DNA from: Lysobacterales bacterium
GTDB taxonomy: Bacteria > Pseudomonadota > Gammaproteobacteria > Xanthomonadales > SZUA-36
DNA length: 9,085 nucleotides
Direction: 5' to 3'
Assembly: GCA_030637665.1 (NCBI GenBank)
Contig: DAOWGA010000148.1
Location: 1-9,085 of the forward strand
Positions within the stretch are counted from its first letter, which is position 1. Every line of letters starts with the position of its first letter. Below the pieces are notes generated by a model. The model did not search any database. It had not been told where the DNA came from and was given only the letters and a program-made list of their open reading frames with translations. This document shows, one piece after another, positions 1 to 7,039 of the stretch. The position numbers and the translations under genes are program-made.

Positions 1-67
1 ATTCATGCCCAATACCCGAGCAGTGGTATACCATGAATCCAGACTATTACCCTTGTACGGAAACAAC

Positions 68-1330
68 ATGAAAACAACCATCTGCACCTTGCTGTCCTCC
101 CTGATCCTCTTGTCAGCACCACTTGCGGCCGAACCAGCCCCCACCGCAGCAGAGGCCGGTCTGATGGTGGGTTCACCCCCACCCTCCGACAAGATAGTGA
201 CGATCGAAAATTTCCTGCAGCCGCCCTACAACCGCTGGAGCCTGATGCATCTGCGCGAGATTGTACCCACCCGGAACGTGCCATTGGGTAGACAGCCTGC
301 GAAGTTGCCCCGCAAGCCGGTCGATCTGTCCGGCCTCGAGGTTGATCTTGGTGACGGTCGCACCGTTACGGTCGGTGACTGGCTGGAGGTTGCCTACACA
401 GATGGCTTTATTGTGCTCCACGACGGCAAAATGGTCTTCGAGCGTTACTACAACGGCCAGACTGCGGGCATGCAGCACCTGATGTTCTCGGTAACCAAGT
501 CCTTTACCGGCACGATGATGCTGATGTTGATGGAGGAGGGGCTGATAGACGGCAATGCGACGGTCGAATCCTACCTGCCCGAGCTGGCGGACACCGCTTT
601 TGGTGACGCCACGGTGCAGCAAATGCTCGATATGACCAACTCCATAGAGTACAACGAGGATTATTACAATTCAGAAGCAGACATAAGCCGTTTTCTGGAG
701 GCCTTGCTGCCAGGTGGTGAAGGCCTGTATTCCAACCTGCAGGGCCTGAAGAAAAAGAACCCGAAGTTTGAGCATGGGGAAGCGTTCCACTACGTCACAC
801 CGGACCCGGAAGTGCTGGGCTGGATCATTCGCCGCGTGACTGGTGAAAATCTTGCCCAGGTTTTACGCCGGCTGATCTGGTCCAAACTGGGCGCCGGGCA
901 GGAAGCCTATTACTGGCTCGATTACTACGGTGTCGAAATGGCCGGCGGAGGGCTCGCGATCACTTTGCGCGATGCGGCCCGGTTCGGTCAGATGATCCTG
1001 CAGGACGGTCGTTACAACGGCAAGCAAGTGGTGTCCACCGCCGTTGCCCGCCGGATCAAAAGGCAGCGCAATGCGGAGTTGTTCAATCGCTACTACAACG
1101 ATCCCTGGTACGAACAAGTGGCGGCCTCCTATCACGACCAGTGGTGGGGTTATGCCGGCGTCAACGCGGTTGCCGCACTCGGCATTCACGGTCAGTTTAT
1201 CTACATCAACCCCGCCGCCAGGGTCGTGATTGCCAAGCACTCCTCAGATCCGGATGCTGAGAGCGATCGCGTGGATAACGAAACACCACTAATCATGCAC
1301 GCCATCTCCGCCCACTTACAGACTCTGTAG
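68..1330 (+). CDS. Exported serine hydrolase, beta-lactamase (class C/PBP-like) family
   Basis: This 420-residue protein belongs to the penicillin-recognising serine hydrolases (PF00144: class C beta-lactamases, DD-peptidases, esterases, 6-aminohexanoate-dimer hydrolases). Residues 1-21 form a signal peptide (positive start, Leu-rich core, Ala-rich cleavage region LAA/EP), so it probably acts in the periplasm or outside. The nucleophile motif SxxK is SVTK at 141-144, inside FSVTKSFTG. The second motif seems to be Tyr242 in HYVTPDPEVLGW, with Thr where Asn or Ser is usual. The third motif is HG at 374-375 (GIHGQFIYI), a His-Gly version of KTG as seen in NylB-like hydrolases and esterases. I chose the ATG at 68 because the upstream in-frame ATG at 5 would put 21 polar residues before the signal peptide. 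The stop codon lies in a REP arm. Substrate is unknown: amide, ester or D-peptide hydrolysis are all possible. The family is firm, the function is not. Confidence 0.88.
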   Translation: MKTTICTLLSSLILLSAPLAAEPAPTAAEAGLMVGSPPPSDKIVTIENFLQPPYNRWSLMHLREIVPTRNVPLGRQPAKLPRKPVDLSGLEVDLGDGRTVTVGDWLEVAYTDGFIVLHDGKMVFERYYNGQTAGMQHLMFSVTKSFTGTMMLMLMEEGLIDGNATVESYLPELADTAFGDATVQQMLDMTNSIEYNEDYYNSEADISRFLEALLPGGEGLYSNLQGLKKKNPKFEHGEAFHYVTPDPEVLGWIIRRVTGENLAQVLRRLIWSKLGAGQEAYYWLDYYGVEMAGGGLAITLRDAARFGQMILQDGRYNGKQVVSTAVARRIKRQRNAELFNRYYNDPWYEQVAASYHDQWWGYAGVNAVAALGIHGQFIYINPAARVVIAKHSSDPDAESDRVDNETPLIMHAISAHLQTL

Positions 1331-1405
1331 GAGGCCGCCACGCGGGCGAACGTTCACTGCATGCTTGCACGGCATAAATTTCGCCCGCGTGGCGGCCTCC
1401 TACAG
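1325..1405. repeat. REP doublet (REPIN-like), perfect 26-bp inverted repeat
   Basis: Arms 1325-1350 and 1380-1405 are perfect reverse complements over 26 bp, separated by a 29-nt spacer. Each arm starts with a GTAG head (1327-1330 on +, 1400-1403 on -) followed by an imperfect palindrome. In the left arm 1334-1338 can pair with 1342-1347, with one bulged G and a 3-nt loop. A GTAG head plus a bulged palindrome is the known layout of REP elements mobilised by RAYT (TnpA-REP) transposases, and two units in inverted orientation form a REPIN. The heads provide the TAG stop codons of both flanking convergent genes. The transcript can also fold into one long hairpin, so it may block read-through or protect 3' ends in both directions. 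No other copy and no RAYT gene lies in this window. Confidence 0.85.
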
Positions 1406-2638
1406 TTTTCGGTTCAGGCGGATCAGAGTAAAGATGACCAGCAGGCCGAATAGTGCTATTGCGGCCAGGAACATGAAATAGTGCTGGTGCCCCACCGGGC
1501 CGGGTGCGTTATCCAGGATACGGCCGGCGATGGGTGCGAAGAAGATATCCGGTGTGTAACCGATAAACGACACGATGCCAACCGTGGTGCCGGTCAGGTG
1601 GCGGGGTGTATTGGATTCCTGCAGCAGGGCAAAGTACACGCCTCGCAGTGCAAAAACCGCGAAGAAACTCACGAAAATGTTGGCGTAAATCATATTGAGC
1701 CAGGCCGCTGAGGGCGCGGCAATGGCCAGCGTGCCGAAAGACGTCACCAACACCAGGAAAGCGATGCCGATGATCCTGCTGGCGCTGAACCGGTCAGCGA
1801 CGAAGCCGGCGGTGACCGCGGCCACAGGCCTCAGGTAAGAAGCATAGGCCGTGAACCTCGCTGCCTCGACCTCGTCCATGCCCAGCACGTCCACCGCGTA
1901 CAGCGAAAAATTATCCAGCCCCTTGAACCCGCAATAGGCGCAGACGATCACACCTGCCTGGGCCCAGACAATCGGACGGCGCAATACGCCCATCATGCCG
2001 GAGAATGGATCTGATCGGGCGCCGCCGCTCGAATTGCCGGAGCGTGGCAGCAGAAACCAGGTAAGTATCCCGGCTGCGGCCGTGGCCGCGGAGTACAGAA
2101 GAATAACCACGCGGAATCCTGCCCGCCGCTCTGCATCACTGGCCAGTTGAGCATCGGCCGGCAGGTACAGGCTGAGCATGCCCACCGCGAACAGTGCAAA
2201 ACCGGCCGCAGCCAGCCCGCGACCCCCGTCCAGGATGCCGAAGGCCTTGCCCTGGGAGTATTCACCGCCCCACTCACGGGTGGCGCGGATCATCGCCGCC
2301 CAGAACAGTAAAATCGTTGTGACGCCCCAGTAACCATAGAGCAGCGCCATCTCCACACCGCCTGGAAAGGATGCCATGTACAGACCTCCGGCAGCGGTAG
2401 CGAACAACGACAAACTCATCAGTTTGCGGGCCGGAAAGCGGTCGGCCAGGGCGCCGCCCGGGAAATAGGCAAGCATCGCGGTGATGCCATAGACTGCGAA
2501 AATGTCACCCAGTTGAGTGTTGCTGAAACCGAAAGCATCCAGAAAGGTAGGGCGGAAAAAACGGGCCGTGTGGAACGGCAGGCCAAAGACCATCTCACCC
2601 GCGATGATCAATATGAGGATGTGGAGAATCCGATTCAT
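1400..2638 (-). CDS. MFS permease, 12 TM
   Basis: This 412-residue, strongly hydrophobic protein has the length and layout of a 12-helix major facilitator superfamily carrier in the inner membrane. MFS motif A follows the second helix at residues 61-73 (GGALADRFPARKL), and its degenerate counterpart is in the second half at about 278-288 (GFVADRFSASR). A polar loop around 200-215 (SGNSSGGARSD) separates the two six-helix halves. The segment near 332-375, with an RGVYFALLQE stretch, GTTVGIVSFIGYTPD and a D at the end of AGRILD, resembles YihN/NarK-like or sugar-phosphate-type MFS proteins. The substrate cannot be read from the sequence. It is divergent from the decarboxylase gene with a 132-bp shared upstream region, so it may import the substrate of that operon (inference). 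The ATG at 2638 has no strong Shine-Dalgarno. Its Leu-stop end is encoded by the right REP arm. Confidence 0.87.
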   Translation of the reverse strand: MNRILHILILIIAGEMVFGLPFHTARFFRPTFLDAFGFSNTQLGDIFAVYGITAMLAYFPGGALADRFPARKLMSLSLFATAAGGLYMASFPGGVEMALLYGYWGVTTILLFWAAMIRATREWGGEYSQGKAFGILDGGRGLAAAGFALFAVGMLSLYLPADAQLASDAERRAGFRVVILLYSAATAAAGILTWFLLPRSGNSSGGARSDPFSGMMGVLRRPIVWAQAGVIVCAYCGFKGLDNFSLYAVDVLGMDEVEAARFTAYASYLRPVAAVTAGFVADRFSASRIIGIAFLVLVTSFGTLAIAAPSAAWLNMIYANIFVSFFAVFALRGVYFALLQESNTPRHLTGTTVGIVSFIGYTPDIFFAPIAGRILDNAPGPVGHQHYFMFLAAIALFGLLVIFTLIRLNRKL

Positions 2639-2770
2639 TTACCCGTATATGGCCTGAGGTTATACTTCGATTTTACCCATCAGGGATCTCCAGGGTGCAT
2701 TTTCGCCATCTCGAGGTTTTTCATGCCGTTCAGCTTTTCCCTTATGCCTGGTAGCGGAGCATAACCGACC
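2639..2770. promoter_or_regulatory. Divergent intergenic region, probable promoters
   Basis: These 132 bp separate the start codons of the leftward permease gene and the rightward decarboxylase gene, so promoters for both are expected here. On the minus strand a TATAAC-like -10 candidate lies near 2657-2664, without a convincing -35. On the plus strand no clear sigma-70 pair is visible. A GGAG at 2756-2759 is the likely ribosome binding site for the GTG at 2771. I see no strong operator palindrome. Confidence 0.35.
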
Positions 2771-4045
2771 GTGAGCAGCAATATTCAACAAATCCTTCCT
2801 GCCGCAATCAAGGCGGGCTACCTGAATAAGGAACAGGCACTTGCTGCTTTTGTCGATACCGGCGGCGTGACTCAGACCATTAGCGCCTTGCACGAAGCAT
2901 TTCCTGATCACTTTGAACATACTTTTGCCGCCAAGGCGAACACCATGGTCCGTGCACTGAATCTGGTCAAAGAAACAGGCATGGGCTGTGAGGTGGCAAG
3001 CCACGGTGAGTTGGAACAGGCACTGCGGGCAGGTTTTGAACCGGAAAAAATCGTTTATGACGAACCGGCCAAAACAAAAGACATATTACATAAGGTGCTC
3101 AGCAACGGAATTGCCCTGAATATTGATAATTTTCAGGAGTTCGAACGGCTTGAGTCGCTGGTTCGGGAAACCGCCAGCCAGTCCCGCATCGGTTTTCGAA
3201 TCAACCCCCAGATCGGCGCCGGCAGCATTACGGCGATGAGCACCGCAACCATGAGTTCCAAGTTCGGTGTTGCCCTGGATGACGAGGGTAACCGGACAGC
3301 GCTGCTTGATTGTTACAAAGCCAATCGCTGGCTCAGATCCATCCATACCCACATCGGTTCGCAGGGATGCAGCCTGGACCTGATGATTGCCGGAATTCGC
3401 AAAGTCGTCGATCTCGCAGAAGAGATTAATTCCGCAATCGGCATTCAGCAGATTGAAGTAATCGACATCGGTGGCGGGCTGCCGGTGAATTTTGACTGCG
3501 ACGAGGTCAAGCCGACCTTTGGTGACTATGCCGGCGAATTGAAGAGGCATGTTCCAGAGCTTTTTTCCGGAAAATACACCGTCAAAACAGAATTTGGCCG
3601 GTCAATTTTCGCGAAAAACGGCTTCATCGCCACCCGGATTGAATACACGAAGAACTCGGGAGGGCGGCAAATAGCCTTATCCCACGCGGGTGTGCAGATT
3701 GCTGCACGAACCGTATTCATGCCGGATCATTGGAAAATCCGGCTATCGGTTTTTGACTCTGCCGGGCAGGCAAAAACGGGCAAAGAAGTACTGCAGGACA
3801 TTGCCGGACCTTGCTGCTTCGCCGGAGACATGATTGGAACGGCGCGCAACTTGCCGCTTATCGAACCTGGCGACTATGTCGTGCTTCATGATACCGGCGC
3901 CTATTACTTCTCGAATCCGTATTATTACAACAGCCTGCCGGCACCGGCCGTTTACGGTGTCGATAATCTCAACGGCGCCGCGGTAAATTTCACTGTCTGG
4001 AGACAGCAACAAACCCTGGACCAGACGCTTGCGGTGGTTGGCTGA
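2771..4045 (+). CDS. Fold-type III PLP-dependent decarboxylase, LysA/DapDC-like
   Basis: This 424-residue cytoplasmic enzyme belongs to the Orn/DAP/Arg decarboxylase family 2 (alanine-racemase-type barrel, PF02784/PF00278). The PLP lysine is Lys55 in TFAAKAN. The barrel also shows SSKFGV (162-167), HTHIGSQG (192-199), the glycine-rich phosphate loop DIGGG (232-236) and EFGRS (274-278, usually EPGR). The C-terminal part has the catalytic Cys349 in GPCCFAGD (346-353) and GAYYFSNPYYYNSLPAPA (376-393), matching GAYxxS...YNSxPxPA of diaminopimelate decarboxylases. Length is normal for LysA. The usual CES motif after the Cys is replaced by CFAGD, which points to a substrate other than meso-DAP; D-ornithine/D-lysine decarboxylase or carboxynorspermidine decarboxylase-like activity are alternatives. 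Start is GTG with GGAG 11 nt upstream; no better in-frame start is visible. It is the first gene of the rightward run, followed after 18 nt by a D-aminoacylase-type gene, so a D-amino acid substrate is attractive but unproven. Confidence 0.88.
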   Translation: MSSNIQQILPAAIKAGYLNKEQALAAFVDTGGVTQTISALHEAFPDHFEHTFAAKANTMVRALNLVKETGMGCEVASHGELEQALRAGFEPEKIVYDEPAKTKDILHKVLSNGIALNIDNFQEFERLESLVRETASQSRIGFRINPQIGAGSITAMSTATMSSKFGVALDDEGNRTALLDCYKANRWLRSIHTHIGSQGCSLDLMIAGIRKVVDLAEEINSAIGIQQIEVIDIGGGLPVNFDCDEVKPTFGDYAGELKRHVPELFSGKYTVKTEFGRSIFAKNGFIATRIEYTKNSGGRQIALSHAGVQIAARTVFMPDHWKIRLSVFDSAGQAKTGKEVLQDIAGPCCFAGDMIGTARNLPLIEPGDYVVLHDTGAYYFSNPYYYNSLPAPAVYGVDNLNGAAVNFTVWRQQQTLDQTLAVVG

Positions 4046-4063
4046 TGGGGAGCCAGTGAGCAC

Positions 4064-5692
4064 ATGAAAAATTTGAGTATTTCTGTCCTGATCTTCTCGG
4101 TTTTGACCAGCCTGGAGCTACCAGCGGATTTTTCTTTGGATGATCCAGCTGCGCCGGAGCCGGAACCGCTGACTCTTATTCTTGCGGGTGGCACCATCTA
4201 CAGCGGAGATGCAGGGCAGGGCTTTGTAGCCGATGTGGGTGTCTCGAATGGCCGGATCGTGGCGATTGGTAAACTTTCACGACGTGCTGCGGATGTACGT
4301 CTCGATGTCAGCGGCCTGGCAGTAGTGCCGGGGTTCATTGATATCCACAGCCACGCCTGGCGCGGCAAAGAAGAAACAAGTGGCATCTTCCTGTGGCCGG
4401 ATGCTGAGAACTACATCAGGCAGGGCGTCACCACAGCCATTGGCGGGCCGGATGGCAGTTCTGCCTATCCCGTTGCGGAACTGTTTAAACAGTTGCAGGC
4501 TGCGCCGGCTTCGATCAATTTTGGTACTTTCGTAGGCCACAATACGGTGCGGGAACTTGCCATGGGCCGGGAAAACCGCCAGCCCAGCCCCGGGGAACTG
4601 CAGGCCATGAAAGATATGGTGGCCAATGCCATGACTCAAGGCGCCTTTGGATTGTCATCCGGCCTCAAATACATCCCGGGCGCCTACGCACAAACAGAAG
4701 AAGTGATCGAACTGGCCCGGGTAGCGGGCCGGCACGGAGGCATCTACATCACCCACATGCGTGAGGAAGGCCTGGATCTGCTTGACAGTGTCAGCGAAAC
4801 CATTCGAATCGGTGAAGAAAGCGGTTTACCCGCGCAGATCACTCACCACAAGGTCATGGGTGCGAGCATGTGGGGAAAGAGCATCGAAACCCTGGCCATG
4901 GTGGACGCGGCGAATGCGCGGGGCTTGGATATATCCAGTGATCAATACCCGTACACCGCATCCTCTACCGATATCAGCGTATTGTTTCCGGCCTGGAGCA
5001 AGGCCGGTACGGAAGAACAGCAAATGGCCCGCCTGGAAGATCCCGAAACACGTGCCAGGATCAAGCAGGCCATCATCGATAACCTCATGTATGACCGCGG
5101 CGGAAATGATCCTGCGCGCGTCGCCATAGCCAGTTGTACCTGGGACCCATCGCTGAACGGTAAAGACCTGGCCGAAATTTTGCAGGAGAGAGGGCAGGAT
5201 GTCACGATGGGAAACGCAGCCGAGCTGGCTCTGGAACTGCAGGAGTTGGGTGGCTGCCTGGCTGTTTTTCACGCCATGTCCGAACAGGACGTCGTCCGCA
5301 TCATGCAACATCCGAAAACCATGATCGCCTCTGACGGTGGCATTTTCATGCCCAATGAAGACGTGCCACATCCAAGAAACTACGGCAGCTTTGCCCGCGT
5401 GCTCGGCGTCTATGTGCGGGAAAAGAGGGTGCTGACTTTTAGCCAAGCCATCCACAAGATGACCCGCATGCCTGCGGACCGCATCGGCTTGCAGGACCGG
5501 GGCCGGATCAAAATTGGCGCCATGGCGGATATTGCGGTGCTGGCCCCGGGCACGGTGATCGATGTGGCGACTTTCAAGAATCCACACCAATTCGCCAAAG
5601 GCGTCCAGCATGTTTTTGTCAACGGCCAGGCCGTGCTGCTGTACGGGCAGATGACAGGCGCACGGCCGGGCCGGCTGCTTAAATCGCAATAG
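4064..5692 (+). CDS. N-acyl-D-amino-acid deacylase / D-aminoacylase-type amidohydrolase, exported
   Basis: This 542-residue protein is a metal-dependent amidohydrolase of the D-aminoacylase branch (PF07969/PF01979 superfamily), which cleaves N-acyl-D-amino acids. It begins with a hydrophobic stretch (residues 4-20) ending LPA/DF, a probable signal peptide. LILAGGTIYSGDAG (38-51) opens the urease-like beta domain. Metal ligands of the barrel are visible: HSH (His95, His97), His231 in ITHMREEG, His261 or His262 in ITHHKVMG, and Asp424 in IASDGG. GHNTVRELAMG (158-168) is also family-typical. The Cys of the usual GNCG motif is replaced by Asp130 in GVTTAIGGPDGSS. The C-terminus returns to the beta domain (GRIKIGAMADIAVLAPG, 480-496). 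The ATG at 4064 follows GGGGAG at 4047-4052. It lies between the decarboxylase and the epimerase and is probably cotranscribed. Exact substrate (N-acyl-D-Glu, D-Asp, neutral D-amino acids, or D-dipeptides) is unknown. Confidence 0.88.
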   Translation: MKNLSISVLIFSVLTSLELPADFSLDDPAAPEPEPLTLILAGGTIYSGDAGQGFVADVGVSNGRIVAIGKLSRRAADVRLDVSGLAVVPGFIDIHSHAWRGKEETSGIFLWPDAENYIRQGVTTAIGGPDGSSAYPVAELFKQLQAAPASINFGTFVGHNTVRELAMGRENRQPSPGELQAMKDMVANAMTQGAFGLSSGLKYIPGAYAQTEEVIELARVAGRHGGIYITHMREEGLDLLDSVSETIRIGEESGLPAQITHHKVMGASMWGKSIETLAMVDAANARGLDISSDQYPYTASSTDISVLFPAWSKAGTEEQQMARLEDPETRARIKQAIIDNLMYDRGGNDPARVAIASCTWDPSLNGKDLAEILQERGQDVTMGNAAELALELQELGGCLAVFHAMSEQDVVRIMQHPKTMIASDGGIFMPNEDVPHPRNYGSFARVLGVYVREKRVLTFSQAIHKMTRMPADRIGLQDRGRIKIGAMADIAVLAPGTVIDVATFKNPHQFAKGVQHVFVNGQAVLLYGQMTGARPGRLLKSQ

Positions 5693-5695
5693 CTT

Positions 5696-6706
5696 ATGAA
5701 TGAGCATCGTTTGCAGGCAATAGAACTTGGAAACGAGTCAGGATTTCGCGTGGGCCTGCTCGATCATGGGGCGACAATCAGCTCGATTATTGTACCGGTC
5801 GATGGCCGCGACCTGGATGTTGTTCTGGGCTATCCAAAGTCCTCGGATTACCTGCGCGACACGTTTTATCTGGGAGCGACCCTCGGACGTTATGCCGGTC
5901 GTATTGACCACGGGCGCTTCACTCTGAATGGCCGCCAGCACCAGCTTGCCACAGGAGACAATATCCATTGTCTGCATGGGGGACCGCAGGGATTCTCCCG
6001 GCAGTTTTGGTCTGCCGAGGTGGATTCAGATTCCAAATCTGCAACATTTCGCTACCAGGCCGCTGATGGAGAGCAGGGTTTTCCCGGCCAGCTTACCGTA
6101 AGCGTGCGATATTCCCTGCGTGGCGAATACGGGCTCCTGATGGAGTACCGGGCACTGTCCGACGCCGAAACCATCATCAATCTCAGTAACCACGCGTATT
6201 TCAATCTGAATGGTTATCCCAGCGAAATCACGGACCACAGCATAGCCATCAACGCAGATCGCTACGCCAGGCTGGACTCGTCTGACATTCCCAGCGGTGA
6301 ATTTCTGGATGTTAAAGGCAGCCGCTTCGATTTTGCACGGCCTGTCCTGCTCAGGGAAAGAATCGCTGAAGGTGGTTTCGGCGCAGAATACGGTTACGAC
6401 CATACCTTTGCGCTGAATGGGAACAGGGGAAAACTGGCTTTCGCAGCAGCAGCACATGCGCCGCGTTCCGGGCTCTGGCTCAAGGTCCACACGACACAGC
6501 CGGCGCTGCAGTTCTACACGGGTGAATACCTGGGCAGCCCACTGTTACAGCGCGGCGGGCTGTGTTTCGAGGCGCAAAATTTTCCGGATGCCCCGAACAA
6601 ACCGGATTTTCCTTCTGCCGTGCTCAAGCCCGGCCAGACATTTGCGCAGAGCATCCTGTATGAATTCGGCTTCGACGGCTCTTTCGCGTATGATTCCTTG
6701 TGTTGA
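5696..6706 (+). CDS. Aldose 1-epimerase (mutarotase)-like protein
   Basis: This 336-residue protein matches the galactose mutarotase family (PF01263), which interconverts alpha and beta anomers of aldoses. Visible family motifs are LGRYAGRI (63-70, usually GRxANRI, here Gly for Asn), HCLHGGPQGF (91-100), NLSNHAYFNL (162-171) with the catalytic acid His166, YGYDHTF (232-238) with substrate-binding Asp235, and FEAQNFPDAPN (291-301) with the catalytic base Glu292. Both catalytic residues are therefore present and it should be active. No signal peptide is visible, so it should be cytoplasmic. The ATG at 5696 lies 3 nt after the preceding stop codon, which supports translational coupling. A sugar epimerase is an unexpected partner for a D-aminoacylase and a decarboxylase; it may point to acylated amino sugars or cell-wall fragments as substrates, or simply be a passenger. 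A bona fide galM role cannot be shown because no gal genes are present. Confidence 0.9.
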   Translation: MNEHRLQAIELGNESGFRVGLLDHGATISSIIVPVDGRDLDVVLGYPKSSDYLRDTFYLGATLGRYAGRIDHGRFTLNGRQHQLATGDNIHCLHGGPQGFSRQFWSAEVDSDSKSATFRYQAADGEQGFPGQLTVSVRYSLRGEYGLLMEYRALSDAETIINLSNHAYFNLNGYPSEITDHSIAINADRYARLDSSDIPSGEFLDVKGSRFDFARPVLLRERIAEGGFGAEYGYDHTFALNGNRGKLAFAAAAHAPRSGLWLKVHTTQPALQFYTGEYLGSPLLQRGGLCFEAQNFPDAPNKPDFPSAVLKPGQTFAQSILYEFGFDGSFAYDSLC

Positions 6707-6732
6707 ATCACCAGTCCGGACCCCTGGTCCAC

Positions 6733-6738
6733 GGAGAG
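6733..6738 (+). promoter_or_regulatory. Ribosome binding site of the 51-residue Cys protein
   Basis: GGAGAG ends 3 nt before the ATG at 6742 (5 nt if only GGAG is counted). It favours this start over the in-frame GTG at 6700, which overlaps the epimerase end and has no comparable site. Confidence 0.6.
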
Positions 6739-6741
6739 AAC

Positions 6742-6897
6742 ATGACTCTTTGCCCGGTTGCAATCGCCGCAGGTTGCAGGAAATGCCCTGTTTTCGCAGT
6801 ATGTCCAGCCAAATCACTCATCGGTGACTATGATAAGGAAGCCGATTCATCATCCAGCAAGTCTGACGCGACCAAAAAGCCGGAAAAACGGGGTTGA
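6742..6897 (+). CDS. Small four-cysteine protein, unknown function
   Basis: The product is 51 residues. Its N-terminal half carries four cysteines at 4, 12, 15 and 21 (spacing C-x7-C-x2-C-x5-C) within a compact motif: CPVAIAAGC, RKCPVF, AVCPAK, then LIGDY. Three of the four cysteines, all but Cys12, are followed by Pro. The C-terminal half is polar and charged (KEADSSSSKSDATKKPEKRG) and looks disordered. There is no signal peptide or membrane segment. Four closely spaced cysteines suggest a zinc or iron-sulfur site, by inference only. I recall similar short CP...GC..CP...CP.K..GDY proteins in other gammaproteobacteria, but I cannot name a family. A good Shine-Dalgarno supports translation. 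It follows the epimerase by 35 nt and precedes the terminator, so it is probably the last gene of the operon, though it could have its own promoter inside the epimerase gene. Confidence 0.65.
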   Translation: MTLCPVAIAAGCRKCPVFAVCPAKSLIGDYDKEADSSSSKSDATKKPEKRG

Positions 6898-6906
6898 TTG
6901 ATACAC

Positions 6907-6936
6907 AGGCCGAGCGGCCTTTTGGGGCTGTTTTTT
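6907..6936 (+). terminator. Rho-independent terminator of the 2771-6897 gene run
   Basis: AGGCC (6907-6911) pairs with GGCCT (6916-6920) around a GAGC loop, followed by a short T run at 6920-6923 and a second T6 run at 6931-6936. The stem is short but GC-rich, and it lies 10 nt after the small Cys gene. The remaining stretch to the CarD-like start (6937-7039) is AT-richer, contains no ORF I would call, and must hold the promoter of the next gene, although I find no convincing -35/-10 pair. Confidence 0.6.
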
Positions 6937-7039
6937 AGCATTGCGTTTGAAATATTGGTTGAAATTCAGACGAAAATCGTGGAACATACTGATTCGTTTG
7001 GATAAAGCGATTCACCCATTCCCCCCGCTAATCTTTTAA

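Noticed and set aside
5..67. In-frame ATG at 5 as the start of the serine hydrolase
   Set aside because: It would add 21 polar residues before a normal signal peptide. The ATG at 68 gives a standard N-terminus.
1325..1405. The inverted repeat as ends of an insertion sequence
   Set aside because: Only 29 nt lie between the arms, with no transposase and no target-site duplication visible; the GTAG heads fit a REP doublet better.
2680..2724. A 14-codon minus-strand leader peptide ahead of the permease gene
   Set aside because: No Shine-Dalgarno, no run of regulatory codons and no attenuator hairpin next to it.
4826..5707. Long open frame (293 codons) on the minus strand inside the deacylase gene
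   Set aside because: It is antisense to a clearly coding amidohydrolase with metal motifs and shows no recognisable domain; it follows from GC-rich codon bias.
6700..6741. GTG at 6700 as the start of the small Cys protein
   Set aside because: It overlaps the epimerase end and lacks a ribosome binding site, whereas ATG 6742 has GGAGAG at good spacing and begins just before the Cys motif.
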